Positions 7,344-14,583 of a stretch of DNA of 24,301 nucleotides are shown piece by piece. Source of the DNA: CALDSL01 sp039810245 (GTDB taxonomy: Bacteria > Chloroflexota > Anaerolineae > Anaerolineales > Anaerolineaceae); NCBI GenBank assembly GCA_039810245.1, contig JBDHWQ010000030.1:1-24301 (forward strand), read 5' to 3'. The notes below the pieces were generated by a model that saw only the letters and a program-made list of their open reading frames with translations, did not search any database and was not told where the DNA came from. Both the position numbers and the translations under genes were made by a program. Positions within the stretch are counted from its first letter, which is position 1. Each line of letters starts with the position of its first letter.

Positions 7344-7994
7344 TCAGTCGCCGGCTTTGCGGTGGCAGTCGTTGCATACCTGCGCGGTGGTCTGCGCGTC
7401 TAGAAAACCGCTTTGCTGCGCGCCAGTGGTGGTATGCCCGGTATGGCAGCTTACGCAGGTGGCCGCGCCGCGGTCAATTGTCTGCCAGCGTGGCAGGAAC
7501 ACGTGCCAGTGACCGCTGCCAGCCTCTTCTTCTTCGCCCCCACGGAACTCGTTTGGCAGGGCCATGTTGGTTTTGTTCTGGTAATCTCGCGCGGAGATAT
7601 CCGCGTGGCACTTCAGGCAATGGTCGTCGCCAATCGGGACGAGCAGGGGGGCAGGCTGTTTCGCCGTCCCGCTGATCCATTTCATCGCGTTGCGCGCACC
7701 CATCATTTCTGCCGAAATGCGCCCGCTGATACCCTGCCCGGAATGGCAATCAATGCAGCGGGTTTGCTGGCCGGTGTGGTAGGATGCCAGGTCAACCGGC
7801 TGGCCGGCAGACGTGCGTTCCACGTAGGTGCTTTCCGGCTGCGAATGGCATGAGCCGCAGAAGCTGTCGCGTGATTCCTGGGTAGCAGCAAATGCAAACC
7901 CGCCAACCGCCGCCAGCAGCCCGACCGGCACGATGACTAGAAGCAACACCAGGAAAGAAAATTTTCGCGTACCAGACTTAGTTTTTGCTTTCAT
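7344..7994 (-). CDS. Membrane-anchored pentahaem cytochrome c (NapC/NirT- or NrfH-like)
   Basis: This 216-residue protein begins with a basic stretch and one hydrophobic helix (about 12-38), which acts as an uncleaved anchor or signal. Five CxxCH haem sites follow: CGSCH 46-50, CIDCH 80-84, CLKCH 126-130, CVSCH 180-184 and CNDCH 207-211. It therefore resembles tetrahaem NapC/NrfH quinol dehydrogenases but carries one extra site and a loop rich in Gly and Glu (about 151-160). Such proteins pass electrons from quinol to extracytoplasmic reductases. The ATG at 7994 follows GGGAGGGGCA; longer frames to 8033 lack a ribosome site. A weak promoter (TTATTG, 16 bases, TATAAC; minus strand, 8081-8054) may lie upstream. 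It ends 136 bases before padR. Haem number is seen; the redox partner is inferred. Confidence 0.9.
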   Translation of the reverse strand: MKAKTKSGTRKFSFLVLLLVIVPVGLLAAVGGFAFAATQESRDSFCGSCHSQPESTYVERTSAGQPVDLASYHTGQQTRCIDCHSGQGISGRISAEMMGARNAMKWISGTAKQPAPLLVPIGDDHCLKCHADISARDYQNKTNMALPNEFRGGEEEEAGSGHWHVFLPRWQTIDRGAATCVSCHTGHTTTGAQQSGFLDAQTTAQVCNDCHRKAGD

Positions 7995-8157
7995 TGCCCC
8001 TCCCATTGTGCGAACATTTATCTTCTCAAGCATACTGCGAATTTCAGGAGAGGGTTATACCCAATTTACTTATTCCAATAAATCGCCGCGCCCTAGGATA
8101 CTCCCTATGTGCGCGGTTCATTTCCGGTTATTCTGGCACCGGCGGTGGAAATATGTT

Positions 8158-8194
8158 GAACACGGCCCCCGGTGTTCTGCCGGGGGCCGTGTTC
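8158..8194. terminator. Strong GC-rich hairpin beyond glnS
   Basis: A perfect 15-bp stem (8158-8172 with 8180-8194) has a 7-base loop. It lies 6 bases beyond the glnS stop. On the minus strand the following bases (AACATATTTCC) are only weakly T-rich; on the plus strand GGGTTTTTA follows. It probably terminates glnS and insulates the cytochrome gene. Confidence 0.7.
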
Positions 8195-8200
8195 GGGTTT

Positions 8201-9883
8201 TTACTTTTTGTCTTCGATCTTGGCCCAGGTGTCTCGCAGGCCGACGGTGAGGTTGAACACCGGGTGCGCCTCGGTCGTGTCGGGGTCGACCGCGTAGAAG
8301 CCCTTGCGCTCGAACTGCACGCGCGTGCCGGGGGCTGCCCCGCGCAGACTGGGCTCGACCTTTGCGTGTTGGATTACCTGGATCGAGTTGGGGTTGAGGT
8401 AATCGGTGAAGGTCTTGCCTTCTTCGGGGTGGTTGGGGTCGGGCACGGTGAACAGGCGGTCGTAAGAGCGCACCTCGGCGTCCAGCGCGTGCGGCGCGCT
8501 GACCCAGTGGATGGTGCCCTGCACCTTGCGCCCATCGGGGGCGTAACCGCCGCGCGTGTCGGAGTCGTAGGTGCAGTGGATCTCGACAATCTCGCCGGTT
8601 AGCGTGTCTTTGATATAGTCCACGCAGCGCACGATGTACCCATAGCGCAGGCGCACCTCACGCCCCGGCGCCAGCCGGAAGTACTTGGGCGGCGGCACCT
8701 CGCGGAAGTCATCTTTTTCGATGTACAGCTCGCGCGAGAAGGGCACTTTGCGCGTCCCTGCGCTCTCGTCTTCGGGGTTATTGATTGCGTCGAACTCTTC
8801 CACCTGGCCTTCGGGGTAGTTGGTGATCACTACCTTCACCGGGTCGATCACGCCCATTACGCGCGGCGAGGTCTTGTTCAAGTGCGCGCGCACGGTGGCT
8901 TCCAGCAGGGCGATATCCACCAGGTTCTCGCGCTTGGCCACGCCTACCGCCTCGATAAAAGCGCGGATGGCCTCAGGCGGGTAGCCGCGGCGGCGCATCC
9001 CGCCCAGGGTGGGCATGCGCGGGTCGTCCCAACCCTTGACCACGCCGCTGTCCACCAGGCTGCGCAGGAAGCGTTTGCTCAGCACGGTATAGGTGATGTT
9101 CAGCCGGGCGAACTCGATCTGTCGCGTGTGGAATAGGCCAAGCTGCTCCAGGTACCAGTCGTACAGCGGGCGGTGGTCTTCGTAGGCCAGGTCGCACAGC
9201 GAATGGGTGACGCCCTCAATCGAGTCCGACTGCCCGTGGGCGAAGTCGTACATGGGGTAGATGCACCACCTGTCGCCGGTGCGGTGGTGCGCGCGGTGGA
9301 TGATGCGGTACATCACCGGGTCGCGCATATTGATATTACCGGATGACATATCGATCTTGGTACGCAGCGTGCGCGAGCCTTCGGGGAATTCACCGGCGCG
9401 CATGCGCTGGAATAAGTCCAGGTTTTCTTCGACGGAACGGTCGCGGTAGGGGCTGTTCTTGCCCGGCTCGGTGAGCGTGCCGCGGTATTCGCGCATCTGT
9501 TCCGGTGAAAGGTCATCCACGTAGGCCTTGCCGTCTTTGATGAGTTGGATGGCCATATCGTAGAGCTGGTCGAAGTAATCTGAAGCGTAGAGCACCTTGC
9601 CCCACTGGAAGCCCATCCACTGGATGTCGTACTGGATCGCGTCCACAAACTCCACGTCTTCTTTGACCGGGTTGGTGTCATCGAAGCGCAGGTTGCACAC
9701 GCCGCCAAAGGCCTCGGCCATGCCGAAGTCAATTACCATCGCCTTGGTGTGGCCGATGTGCAGATAACCGTTTGGCTCGGGTGGGAAGCGCGTCTGCACG
9801 CGGTCAAAGCGCCCCGTGCGCAGGTCTTCTTCGATGGCCTCGCGGATAAAGTTGCTCGATTCGGGTACGATCTCGTTGGACAT
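8201..9883 (-). CDS. glnS: Glutaminyl-tRNA synthetase
   Basis: This 560-residue class Ic synthetase attaches glutamine to tRNA-Gln using ATP in the cytoplasm. RFPPEPNGYLHIGHTKAM contains the HIGH motif at 42-45. VLSKR at 267-271 is the KMSKS-equivalent loop. NPVKEDVEFVDAIQYDIQW (71-89) and the C-terminal two-barrel anticodon-binding region (about 340-560) are typical of GlnRS rather than GluRS. The length matches bacterial GlnRS. I chose the ATG at 9883, with AGGAG 10 bases upstream (minus strand, 9898-9894). An open frame reaching 9958 would run through a hairpin and into the tRNA gene. A tRNA-Gln(CUG) gene lies 62 bases upstream on the same strand with the only clear promoter, so the two are probably co-transcribed. 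Presence of GlnRS suggests direct charging, though an indirect GatCAB route elsewhere cannot be excluded. Confidence 0.97.
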   Translation of the reverse strand: MSNEIVPESSNFIREAIEEDLRTGRFDRVQTRFPPEPNGYLHIGHTKAMVIDFGMAEAFGGVCNLRFDDTNPVKEDVEFVDAIQYDIQWMGFQWGKVLYASDYFDQLYDMAIQLIKDGKAYVDDLSPEQMREYRGTLTEPGKNSPYRDRSVEENLDLFQRMRAGEFPEGSRTLRTKIDMSSGNINMRDPVMYRIIHRAHHRTGDRWCIYPMYDFAHGQSDSIEGVTHSLCDLAYEDHRPLYDWYLEQLGLFHTRQIEFARLNITYTVLSKRFLRSLVDSGVVKGWDDPRMPTLGGMRRRGYPPEAIRAFIEAVGVAKRENLVDIALLEATVRAHLNKTSPRVMGVIDPVKVVITNYPEGQVEEFDAINNPEDESAGTRKVPFSRELYIEKDDFREVPPPKYFRLAPGREVRLRYGYIVRCVDYIKDTLTGEIVEIHCTYDSDTRGGYAPDGRKVQGTIHWVSAPHALDAEVRSYDRLFTVPDPNHPEEGKTFTDYLNPNSIQVIQHAKVEPSLRGAAPGTRVQFERKGFYAVDPDTTEAHPVFNLTVGLRDTWAKIEDKK

Positions 9884-9909
9884 GGGTATTTCGCTCCTGG
9901 CTCTGATAT

Positions 9910-9943
9910 CCAAAAGCACCCCGATTTCTCGGAGTGCTTTTGG
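9910..9943 (-). terminator. Hairpin between tRNA-Gln and glnS (terminator or attenuator)
   Basis: CCAAAAGCAC (9910-9919) pairs with GTGCTTTTGG (9934-9943). After one C/A mismatch, CCGA (9921-9924) pairs with TCGG (9929-9932) around TTTC. On the minus strand the stem ends in CTTTTGG, so the T run is inside the stem and termination may be partial. It begins two bases after the tRNA CCA end. Confidence 0.65.
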
Positions 9944-9945
9944 TG

Positions 9946-10019
9946 TGGCTGAGGGCAAAGGATTCGAACCTCTACAAGCACATCCAGAGTGTGCTGTCCT
10001 GCCATTAGACGAGCCCCCA
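9946..10019 (-). tRNA. tRNA-Gln (anticodon CUG), CCA encoded
   Basis: The 74-base cloverleaf folds on the minus strand. The acceptor stem is TGGGGGC with GCCCTCA (including one G-T pair). The D stem is GTCT with GGAC. The anticodon stem is GCACA/TGTGC around loop CTCTGGA, giving anticodon CTG (window 9985-9987) that reads CAG. The T arm is AGAGG-TTCGAAT-CCTTT. Discriminator G73 and an encoded CCA follow. The weak U1-A72 pair and G73 match known GlnRS identity elements. It starts about 5 bases after the predicted transcription start and lies directly upstream of glnS. Confidence 0.96.
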
Positions 10020-10030
10020 GAGCGATGATT

Positions 10031-10059
10031 ATTTTAACACAAGGACGGGGGAATGTCCA
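10031..10059 (-). promoter_or_regulatory. Promoter of tRNA-Gln (and probably glnS)
   Basis: On the minus strand TGGACA (10059-10054) and TAAAAT (10036-10031) are 17 bases apart, giving a start near 10024, just before the tRNA 5' end at 10019. No other convincing promoter is seen between the tRNA and glnS. Confidence 0.7.
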
Positions 10060-10177
10060 GATTCATCCTACCATCCATGTGCGGCTATCGGCCACTTATC
10101 GAAAAATCCTTCCCTGCCGCGCGTGTTTTGGCTATCATGATGCTGTACGATGCAAAACCTTCCGAAAGGCAGACAGC

Positions 10178-10600
10178 GTGAAGATCGAAATTGTGATTGA
10201 CGAAAGCTGCATTGAGCCGCGAGTGACCGTGCGCACGCGCGAGATCACTCCCGAGGTGAGCGAGCTGGTGAAGCGCTGCGCGGAAAGCCAGGCCGCGTAC
10301 CTGATTGGCTACCGCGACGAGAAGATTGAGCTGCTGCCGCCGGATGACGTGCTGCGGGTGTACGCCGACCAGCAAAAGGTCTTTGCACAAACGGATGCCG
10401 GCACGTTCACCCTGCGCCTGCGGCTGTACGAGGTGGAAGAAAAACTCTCCCCGGAGCGCTTTGTGCGTATCTCGAACTCGGAGATCGTCAACTTCCAGCA
10501 GGTGAAAAACCTGGACCTGTCGATCACCGGTACGATCTGCCTGTACTTCCACAACGGCCAGAAGGCGTTCGTCTCGCGGCGTTACATGGGCAAAATTTAG
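10178..10600 (+). CDS. LytTR-family DNA-binding regulator without receiver domain
   Basis: This 140-residue protein starts at GTG 10178, with AAAGG about 7-8 bases upstream. An open frame reaching back to 9989 would overlap the tRNA gene and is rejected. Residues about 45-140 match a LytTR DNA-binding domain: KIELLPPDDVLRVYADQQKVFA, LYEVEEKL, then FVRISNSEIVNFQQVKNLDL and the closing VSRRYMGKI. LytTR domains bind direct repeats with beta strands. The first ~40 residues are too short for a phospho-receiver. The next gene, 28 bases downstream, encodes a DUF3021-type membrane protein. This pairing matches LytTR regulatory systems, in which the membrane protein holds the regulator inactive. I could not identify its promoter or direct-repeat targets in 10060-10177. 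Confidence 0.9.
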   Translation: MKIEIVIDESCIEPRVTVRTREITPEVSELVKRCAESQAAYLIGYRDEKIELLPPDDVLRVYADQQKVFAQTDAGTFTLRLRLYEVEEKLSPERFVRISNSEIVNFQQVKNLDLSITGTICLYFHNGQKAFVSRRYMGKI

Positions 10601-10628
10601 TCATATTTAGGGCTGTAAGGAGACTGCC

Positions 10629-11081
10629 ATGAAGAAACAAGTCATTTTGCGCGCCATCCTGGGTTTCCCCCTGGGCGTGTTCCTGGGATATACCATTTCG
10701 ATCGCCATCTCGCTGATGATTGGCGGCGGGCGCTACTTCCCCGCCGAGGCCGGCCTGGTGGCCGGCACCGGCAGCGAGATCGCCGCCGTGGTGCTGCAGT
10801 GGGTGCTTTCCGGCGTGCTGGGTGCGGGTTTTGCCGCCAGTTCGGTGATCTGGGAGATGGAAGACTGGAGCCTGCTGCGGCGTACCGTGTCCCACCTGGC
10901 GCTCAGCGCGCTGCTGATGTTCCCCATCGCCTACTGGATGCACTGGATGCCCCACACCCTGGCCGGCTTCGCCAGCTACCTGCTGATCTTTTTTGGCATC
11001 TACGCCGGCATCTGGGCCGCCCAGTACGTTGCCTGGCTGCGCCGCGTGCGTGACATCAACCGGCGCCTGCAAAGCAAATAA
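10629..11081 (+). CDS. DUF3021-type four-helix membrane protein, partner of the LytTR regulator
   Basis: This 150-residue protein has four hydrophobic segments (about 7-31, 48-74, 88-106 and 113-136) and a basic C-terminal tail (RRVRDINRRLQSK). The pattern IWEMEDWSLLRRTVSHLALSAL (74-95), between helices two and three, is the part I associate with DUF3021. The start is supported by AAGGAG (10617-10622) six bases upstream. The gene is 28 bases from the LytTR stop and both end at one strong terminator, so they form a two-gene operon. In streptococcal systems of this kind (HdrRM, BrsRM) the membrane protein antagonises the regulator. That role is inferred here. The signal sensed is unknown. Confidence 0.82.
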   Translation: MKKQVILRAILGFPLGVFLGYTISIAISLMIGGGRYFPAEAGLVAGTGSEIAAVVLQWVLSGVLGAGFAASSVIWEMEDWSLLRRTVSHLALSALLMFPIAYWMHWMPHTLAGFASYLLIFFGIYAGIWAAQYVAWLRRVRDINRRLQSK

Positions 11082-11089
11082 CCATCTCC

Positions 11090-11133
11090 AAAAAACCGGG
11101 CGCTGCGTGGTTTTACGCAGCGCCCGGTTTTTT
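11090..11133. terminator. Bidirectional rho-independent terminator
   Basis: A perfect 19-bp inverted repeat (11090-11108 with 11115-11133), including the flanking A6 and T6, surrounds a 6-base loop. It separates the convergent DUF3021 gene and the small protein ending at 11132, whose stop codon lies inside the T run. Confidence 0.93.
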
Positions 11134-11539
11134 AATCCTCAAACCATCCCGGGACCACTTCCTTGAGCATCTTCAAAAACACCTCTTCTCCGCTGTCTGT
11201 CTCGGCTTCGAGGATGGTGTGATCCAGCCGCGGCTCCAGCGTATCGGCGAACTCACCGTTGGCGGTCATCCAATGCTGGCATTCTACTACGCGGAAAGCC
11301 ACTTCCAGCTCGGCGGTGCGCTCCGGCCGCTGCGGGTCGGGCGGGTTGCCGTTCACCGAATAGGTGAAGCCGTCCTGGCGGCGCGCCTCGATCCAGCGGT
11401 GCCGGTTGGGGTCCAGCCGGTAGGTGACAAAGACGCGATCGTTGGGGCGGTATTCCGGGTGGTGGCCCGCGCGGCGGTCGAGCAGTTGGAACGGCAGGCC
11501 ATACTCCTGCGGTTTGTTGCGGCTGCGGATGAAGATCAT
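11132..11539 (-). CDS. Small soluble protein of unknown function
   Basis: This 135-residue protein has no signal peptide or membrane helix. It is rich in charged and aromatic residues and appears mainly beta-stranded: RVFVTYRLDPNRHRWIEARRQDGFTYSVNG (about 36-65, resembling a strand-turn-strand unit) and ELEVAFRVVECQHW (77-90), with a helical acidic C-terminus (EEVFLKMLKEVVPGWFED). I do not recognise a family. The start is strong: GGAGGGGAGC directly precedes the ATG at 11539. Its stop lies within the T run of the shared terminator at 11090-11133. No partner gene is obvious; the upstream 237 bases hold a dispersed-type palindrome rather than a second gene. Confidence 0.75.
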   Translation of the reverse strand: MIFIRSRNKPQEYGLPFQLLDRRAGHHPEYRPNDRVFVTYRLDPNRHRWIEARRQDGFTYSVNGNPPDPQRPERTAELEVAFRVVECQHWMTANGEFADTLEPRLDHTILEAETDSGEEVFLKMLKEVVPGWFED

Positions 11540-11687
11540 GCTCCCCTCCAGAACAAAGATTCGAATGCTGTGAGTCCTATTATAGATATTATGTTCTAAT
11601 TGCGCAAGACCTGGTTGATAATTTGCAACGATCTGTCTGTACAGCGTTTGTGCGGGTATGCGAGGGCGCGGAGCGCCAAAGAAGAGA

Positions 11688-11717
11688 CGTTCCCACGCCC
11701 GAAGGGACGTGGGAACG
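11688..11717. repeat. REP-like palindrome in the 11540-11776 intergenic region
   Basis: CGTTCCCACG (11688-11697) is repeated in inverse as CGTGGGAACG (11708-11717). CCC and GGG extend the stem around a GAA loop with one bulged A. Similar GTTCCCACG...CGTGGGAAC palindromes are common dispersed intergenic elements in many bacterial genomes (from memory). The rest of 11540-11776 shows no credible gene. The hairpin could also help terminate the ATPase transcript. Confidence 0.6.
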
Positions 11718-11776
11718 AGTTAAACGCCGGGGTGTGCCCTGCTTTCTTTATTCGCCTGGATTTGTGCAATTCGTGA

Positions 11777-14182
11777 TCAAGCTTTTTCCAGCTCATACCC
11801 CAGCAGGCGCAGCGCGTTGAGCGCAACCAGCACCGTGCTGCCTTCGTGCGCGGCCACTGTCCAGCCGAGCTGCGCCAGCCCCAGCACTGAGGTCACGATC
11901 AGCAGCGCGATCACCCCCAGGGCGATGCCCAGGTTTTGCCGGATAATAGCGCGGCTGGCGCGGCTGAGTCCCACCGCAAAGGGCAGCTTGCTCAGGTCGT
12001 CCGCCATCAGCGCCACGTCAGCGGTTTCCAGCGCTACCGCCGTGCCGGCCCCGCCCATGGCGATGCCTACCGTGGCGCTGGCCAGCGCCGGCGCGTCGTT
12101 GACACCATCGCCCACCATCGCCACTGTGCCATGTTCTGCTTGCAGCCCGCGGATGGCGTTCAGCTTTTCTTCCGGCAGCAGCGAAGCCTTGACTTCGGTT
12201 ACCCCCACAACCTGGCCGATGCGCTGCGCCGCGGCCGGGTTGTCGCCGGTCAACATTACCAGCCGTCCGACGCCCAGCCCGCGCAGCCGCTCCATCACGC
12301 CGGGCACGCCCGGCCGCGGCGCGTCGGATAGCGCCAGCACCCCCAGCATCGCCCCTTCGCGCTGCACCAACATCGTGGTCTGCCCGGCGCGTTCCAGCCC
12401 GGCGATATGCCGGCGCGCGCTCTCCAATCCTGGCTGGCCTTCGAACATCTCCAGCGAGCCGATCCAAACCGCGCGGCCATCCACCTGGCTGCGCACGCCT
12501 AGCCCGGGCACGTTTTCCAGCCCGCCAGCCGCCGGCAGCGCCAGTTGTTTTTGCTGCGCCGCGCGCACCACCGCCGCGGCCAGCGGGTGGCTGGAGTGCT
12601 GCTCCACGGCCGCGGCCACGCGCAGAATCTCGTCTGGCGCGGCGCCATCCAGCGGCACAATCTCGGTCACCTGGAAGCGCCCCTGCGTCAGCGTGCCGGT
12701 CTTATCAAACGCGATCACGCCCAGCCGCCCCAGGTTTTCCAGGTGTACCCCGCCCTTGATCAGCACGCCGCTGCGCGCCGCGCGCGCGATGCCCGAAAGC
12801 ACCGCCGCCGGAGTACCAATCGCCAAAGCGCAGGGTGAAGCCGCCACCAGCAGCAGCATGGCGCGGTAAAAGCTCTCGGAGAACGGCATCCACCCGGCCA
12901 GCGGGGGCACGGCCATCACCAACGCCACCAGCCCCAGCACCGCCGGTACAAAGCGCGCTGTAAACCGTTCGGTGAACTGCTGTGTAGGGCTTTGCTGCGC
13001 CTGAGCTTCGGCCACCATCTGCACTACCCGGCTCAGCGTGGTATCGTTCGAAAGCCGCGTCACCTGCACGTCCAGCGCCGCTTCCTGATTAATCGTCCCG
13101 GCGAAGACTTCATCCCCGGCCTGCTTGTGCACCGGAGCCGATTCGCCCGTGATCGGGCTTTGATCTACTGCGCTGGCGCCCTGGCGCACCACCCCATCCA
13201 CCGGGATGCGGTCACCGGGGCGCACTACCACCACGTCGTCCAGCGTCAGCCGCTCCACGCGTTCTTCCACTGTCTGCTCGCCGCGCCGCACGCGCGCGGT
13301 TTTGGGCATCAGCGCGCCCAGCGCGTTGATCGCGTTGCGCGCGCGGTCCAGCGCGTAATGCTCGCCGGCGTGCCCCAACCCGAACAGGAACAACAGCAAG
13401 GCGCCCTCGGCCCACTCGCCCAGGGCCCCCGCGCCTAGCGCCGCCGCCAGCATCAGCACGTCGGTGTCGAATTTGCCGCGCAGGATCGCCGGGATGGCAT
13501 GCCGCGCGGGGTCGTAGCCATTGACTGCGTACGATAGCAGGTACAGTGCCAGCGCAACGCCCGCCGGCCAACCCAGCCAGCGCTCGCCGGCGAAGCCCAG
13601 CAGCAGCAGCGCCCCGCCCAGCCCCACCAGGATCAGCCCCCAGCGTTCCTGCATCCAATGCGGCAGGAAGGCCGGCGCGCCATGCTCCTCCTCATGCGGC
13701 GCTTCCCCGGATTCGACCGGCGCCAGCGGTCGCGCGCCAAAGTGCTGCATGGTGCGCTCGATTTCCGCGCGCGTGAGGTGCTTGGTGTCATAGGCGGCGA
13801 ACACCAGCCCCGCTGCGTAGCTGGCGTTGGCGTGCAGCATCCCCGGCAGGCGTTCCAGCTCTCCGGTTAGCACCTGAGCCGCGTCGGCGCTGTCCAGCCC
13901 CACAAACGCGATTTCTTCGTGATGATAACCGTTGCGCAGCTCGGCCCCGGCTGTTTCGGCAATGCGCATCACCGCCGCCAGCGATACCAGGTTGGGGTCG
14001 TAATGAATGCACAGGTCCACCGGTTGGCGTTCCTGGTGCAGGTGCACGCGCAAAATGCCGCGGTGCGCCTGCAGCCGCTCCAGCAGCCGCTGCACGCATT
14101 CAGCGCAGCCGTCCTGCTGCGGCAGGAGCACCGGGATAGCGATATCGACGTATTTTTCCGTGAGGCTTTTATCTTCGATCAT
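11777..14182 (-). CDS. P1B-type heavy-metal efflux ATPase (Zn/Cd/Pb class)
   Basis: This 801-residue pump would export divalent metal across the inner membrane using ATP. The N-terminus has two HMA-like folds: the first (about 12-85) keeps a CxxC site, CAEC at 26-29; the second (about 90-150) has none. A His/Glu-rich linker HEEEH follows (163-167). Catalytic motifs in order are TGES 345-348, the transmembrane metal motif SPC 449-451, the phosphorylated DKTGT 493-497, the HP pair 532-533 and GDGVND 691-696. The C-terminal HEGSTVLVALNALRLL (779-794) is typical of ZntA/CadA-like Zn/Cd/Pb pumps, whereas copper pumps usually have CPC. The ATG at 14182 follows GAGAAG. It lies 53 bases after the ArsR-type repressor gene and shares its promoter. 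Confidence 0.95.
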   Translation of the reverse strand: MIEDKSLTEKYVDIAIPVLLPQQDGCAECVQRLLERLQAHRGILRVHLHQERQPVDLCIHYDPNLVSLAAVMRIAETAGAELRNGYHHEEIAFVGLDSADAAQVLTGELERLPGMLHANASYAAGLVFAAYDTKHLTRAEIERTMQHFGARPLAPVESGEAPHEEEHGAPAFLPHWMQERWGLILVGLGGALLLLGFAGERWLGWPAGVALALYLLSYAVNGYDPARHAIPAILRGKFDTDVLMLAAALGAGALGEWAEGALLLFLFGLGHAGEHYALDRARNAINALGALMPKTARVRRGEQTVEERVERLTLDDVVVVRPGDRIPVDGVVRQGASAVDQSPITGESAPVHKQAGDEVFAGTINQEAALDVQVTRLSNDTTLSRVVQMVAEAQAQQSPTQQFTERFTARFVPAVLGLVALVMAVPPLAGWMPFSESFYRAMLLLVAASPCALAIGTPAAVLSGIARAARSGVLIKGGVHLENLGRLGVIAFDKTGTLTQGRFQVTEIVPLDGAAPDEILRVAAAVEQHSSHPLAAAVVRAAQQKQLALPAAGGLENVPGLGVRSQVDGRAVWIGSLEMFEGQPGLESARRHIAGLERAGQTTMLVQREGAMLGVLALSDAPRPGVPGVMERLRGLGVGRLVMLTGDNPAAAQRIGQVVGVTEVKASLLPEEKLNAIRGLQAEHGTVAMVGDGVNDAPALASATVGIAMGGAGTAVALETADVALMADDLSKLPFAVGLSRASRAIIRQNLGIALGVIALLIVTSVLGLAQLGWTVAAHEGSTVLVALNALRLLGYELEKA

Positions 14183-14235
14183 TGTTTCTTCTCAATATGC
14201 TTCCTGAGCTTTTTGTGTCTTCGCGGTTTCACGCT

Positions 14236-14544
14236 TTATCCATGCTGCACGTGCTCCAGCCCGCGCTGGAACAGCTCGGCGATGTGCTCGTCGTCCAGCG
14301 CCACGAACACCTGCCGGCCCACCTTGCGCGTGCAGATCACGCGCCGGTCGCGCAGCCCGCGCAGCTGGTGCGACACAGCCGATTTGGACAGGCCAACCAT
14401 GCGCACCAGATCGCCAACGTTGACCTCTCCGTGCATCAGCACCGAAAGGATGCGCACCCGGGTCGGGTCGCTGAGCGAGGCAAACAGCCCGGCCATATTG
14501 ATCGCGGCCTGCTCGTCTATCAGGGTAGGGGGATAAGCTTCCAT
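14236..14544 (-). CDS. ArsR/SmtB-family metal-responsive repressor
   Basis: This 102-residue winged-helix repressor has the helix-turn-helix at about 42-68 (VNVGDLVRMVGLSKSAVSHQLRGL). The alpha-5 metal site is complete: Asp85, His87, His98 and His101 have the same spacing as the Zn ligands of SmtB and CzrA (D-x-H, then H and E/H). The alpha-3 cysteine motif ELCVCD of CadC and ArsR is replaced by EVNVGD and the only cysteine is Cys71, so zinc is the likely inducer. The ATG at 14544 has GGAG five bases upstream. The P1B ATPase follows after 53 bases. A consensus promoter with a 12-2-12 operator lies upstream. The stop codon falls within a repeat-like sequence shared with 6561-6592. Confidence 0.95.
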   Translation of the reverse strand: MEAYPPTLIDEQAAINMAGLFASLSDPTRVRILSVLMHGEVNVGDLVRMVGLSKSAVSHQLRGLRDRRVICTRKVGRQVFVALDDEHIAELFQRGLEHVQHG

Positions 14545-14555
14545 CGTGCTCCGTA

Positions 14556-14581
14556 AATAGTTGAATGATTGCTCAACTATT
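14556..14581. promoter_or_regulatory. 12-2-12 ArsR/SmtB operator
   Basis: AATAGTTGAATG (14556-14567) and TGCTCAACTATT (14570-14581) are inverted copies agreeing at 10 of 12 positions, separated by AT. This is the 12-2-12 architecture known for SmtB/CzrA/ArsR operators. It lies directly downstream of the -10 element, over the predicted transcription start. Confidence 0.85.
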
Positions 14582-14583
14582 GA

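Noticed and set aside
9989..10177. Upstream extension of the LytTR frame to an ATG at 9989
   Set aside because: It would run through the tRNA-Gln gene and its promoter. The GTG at 10178 has a ribosome site and begins the conserved protein.
11817..12869. A 350-residue Ser/Thr/Ala-rich open frame on the plus strand
   Set aside because: Antisense to the P1B ATPase; the repetitive composition is a codon-bias artefact.
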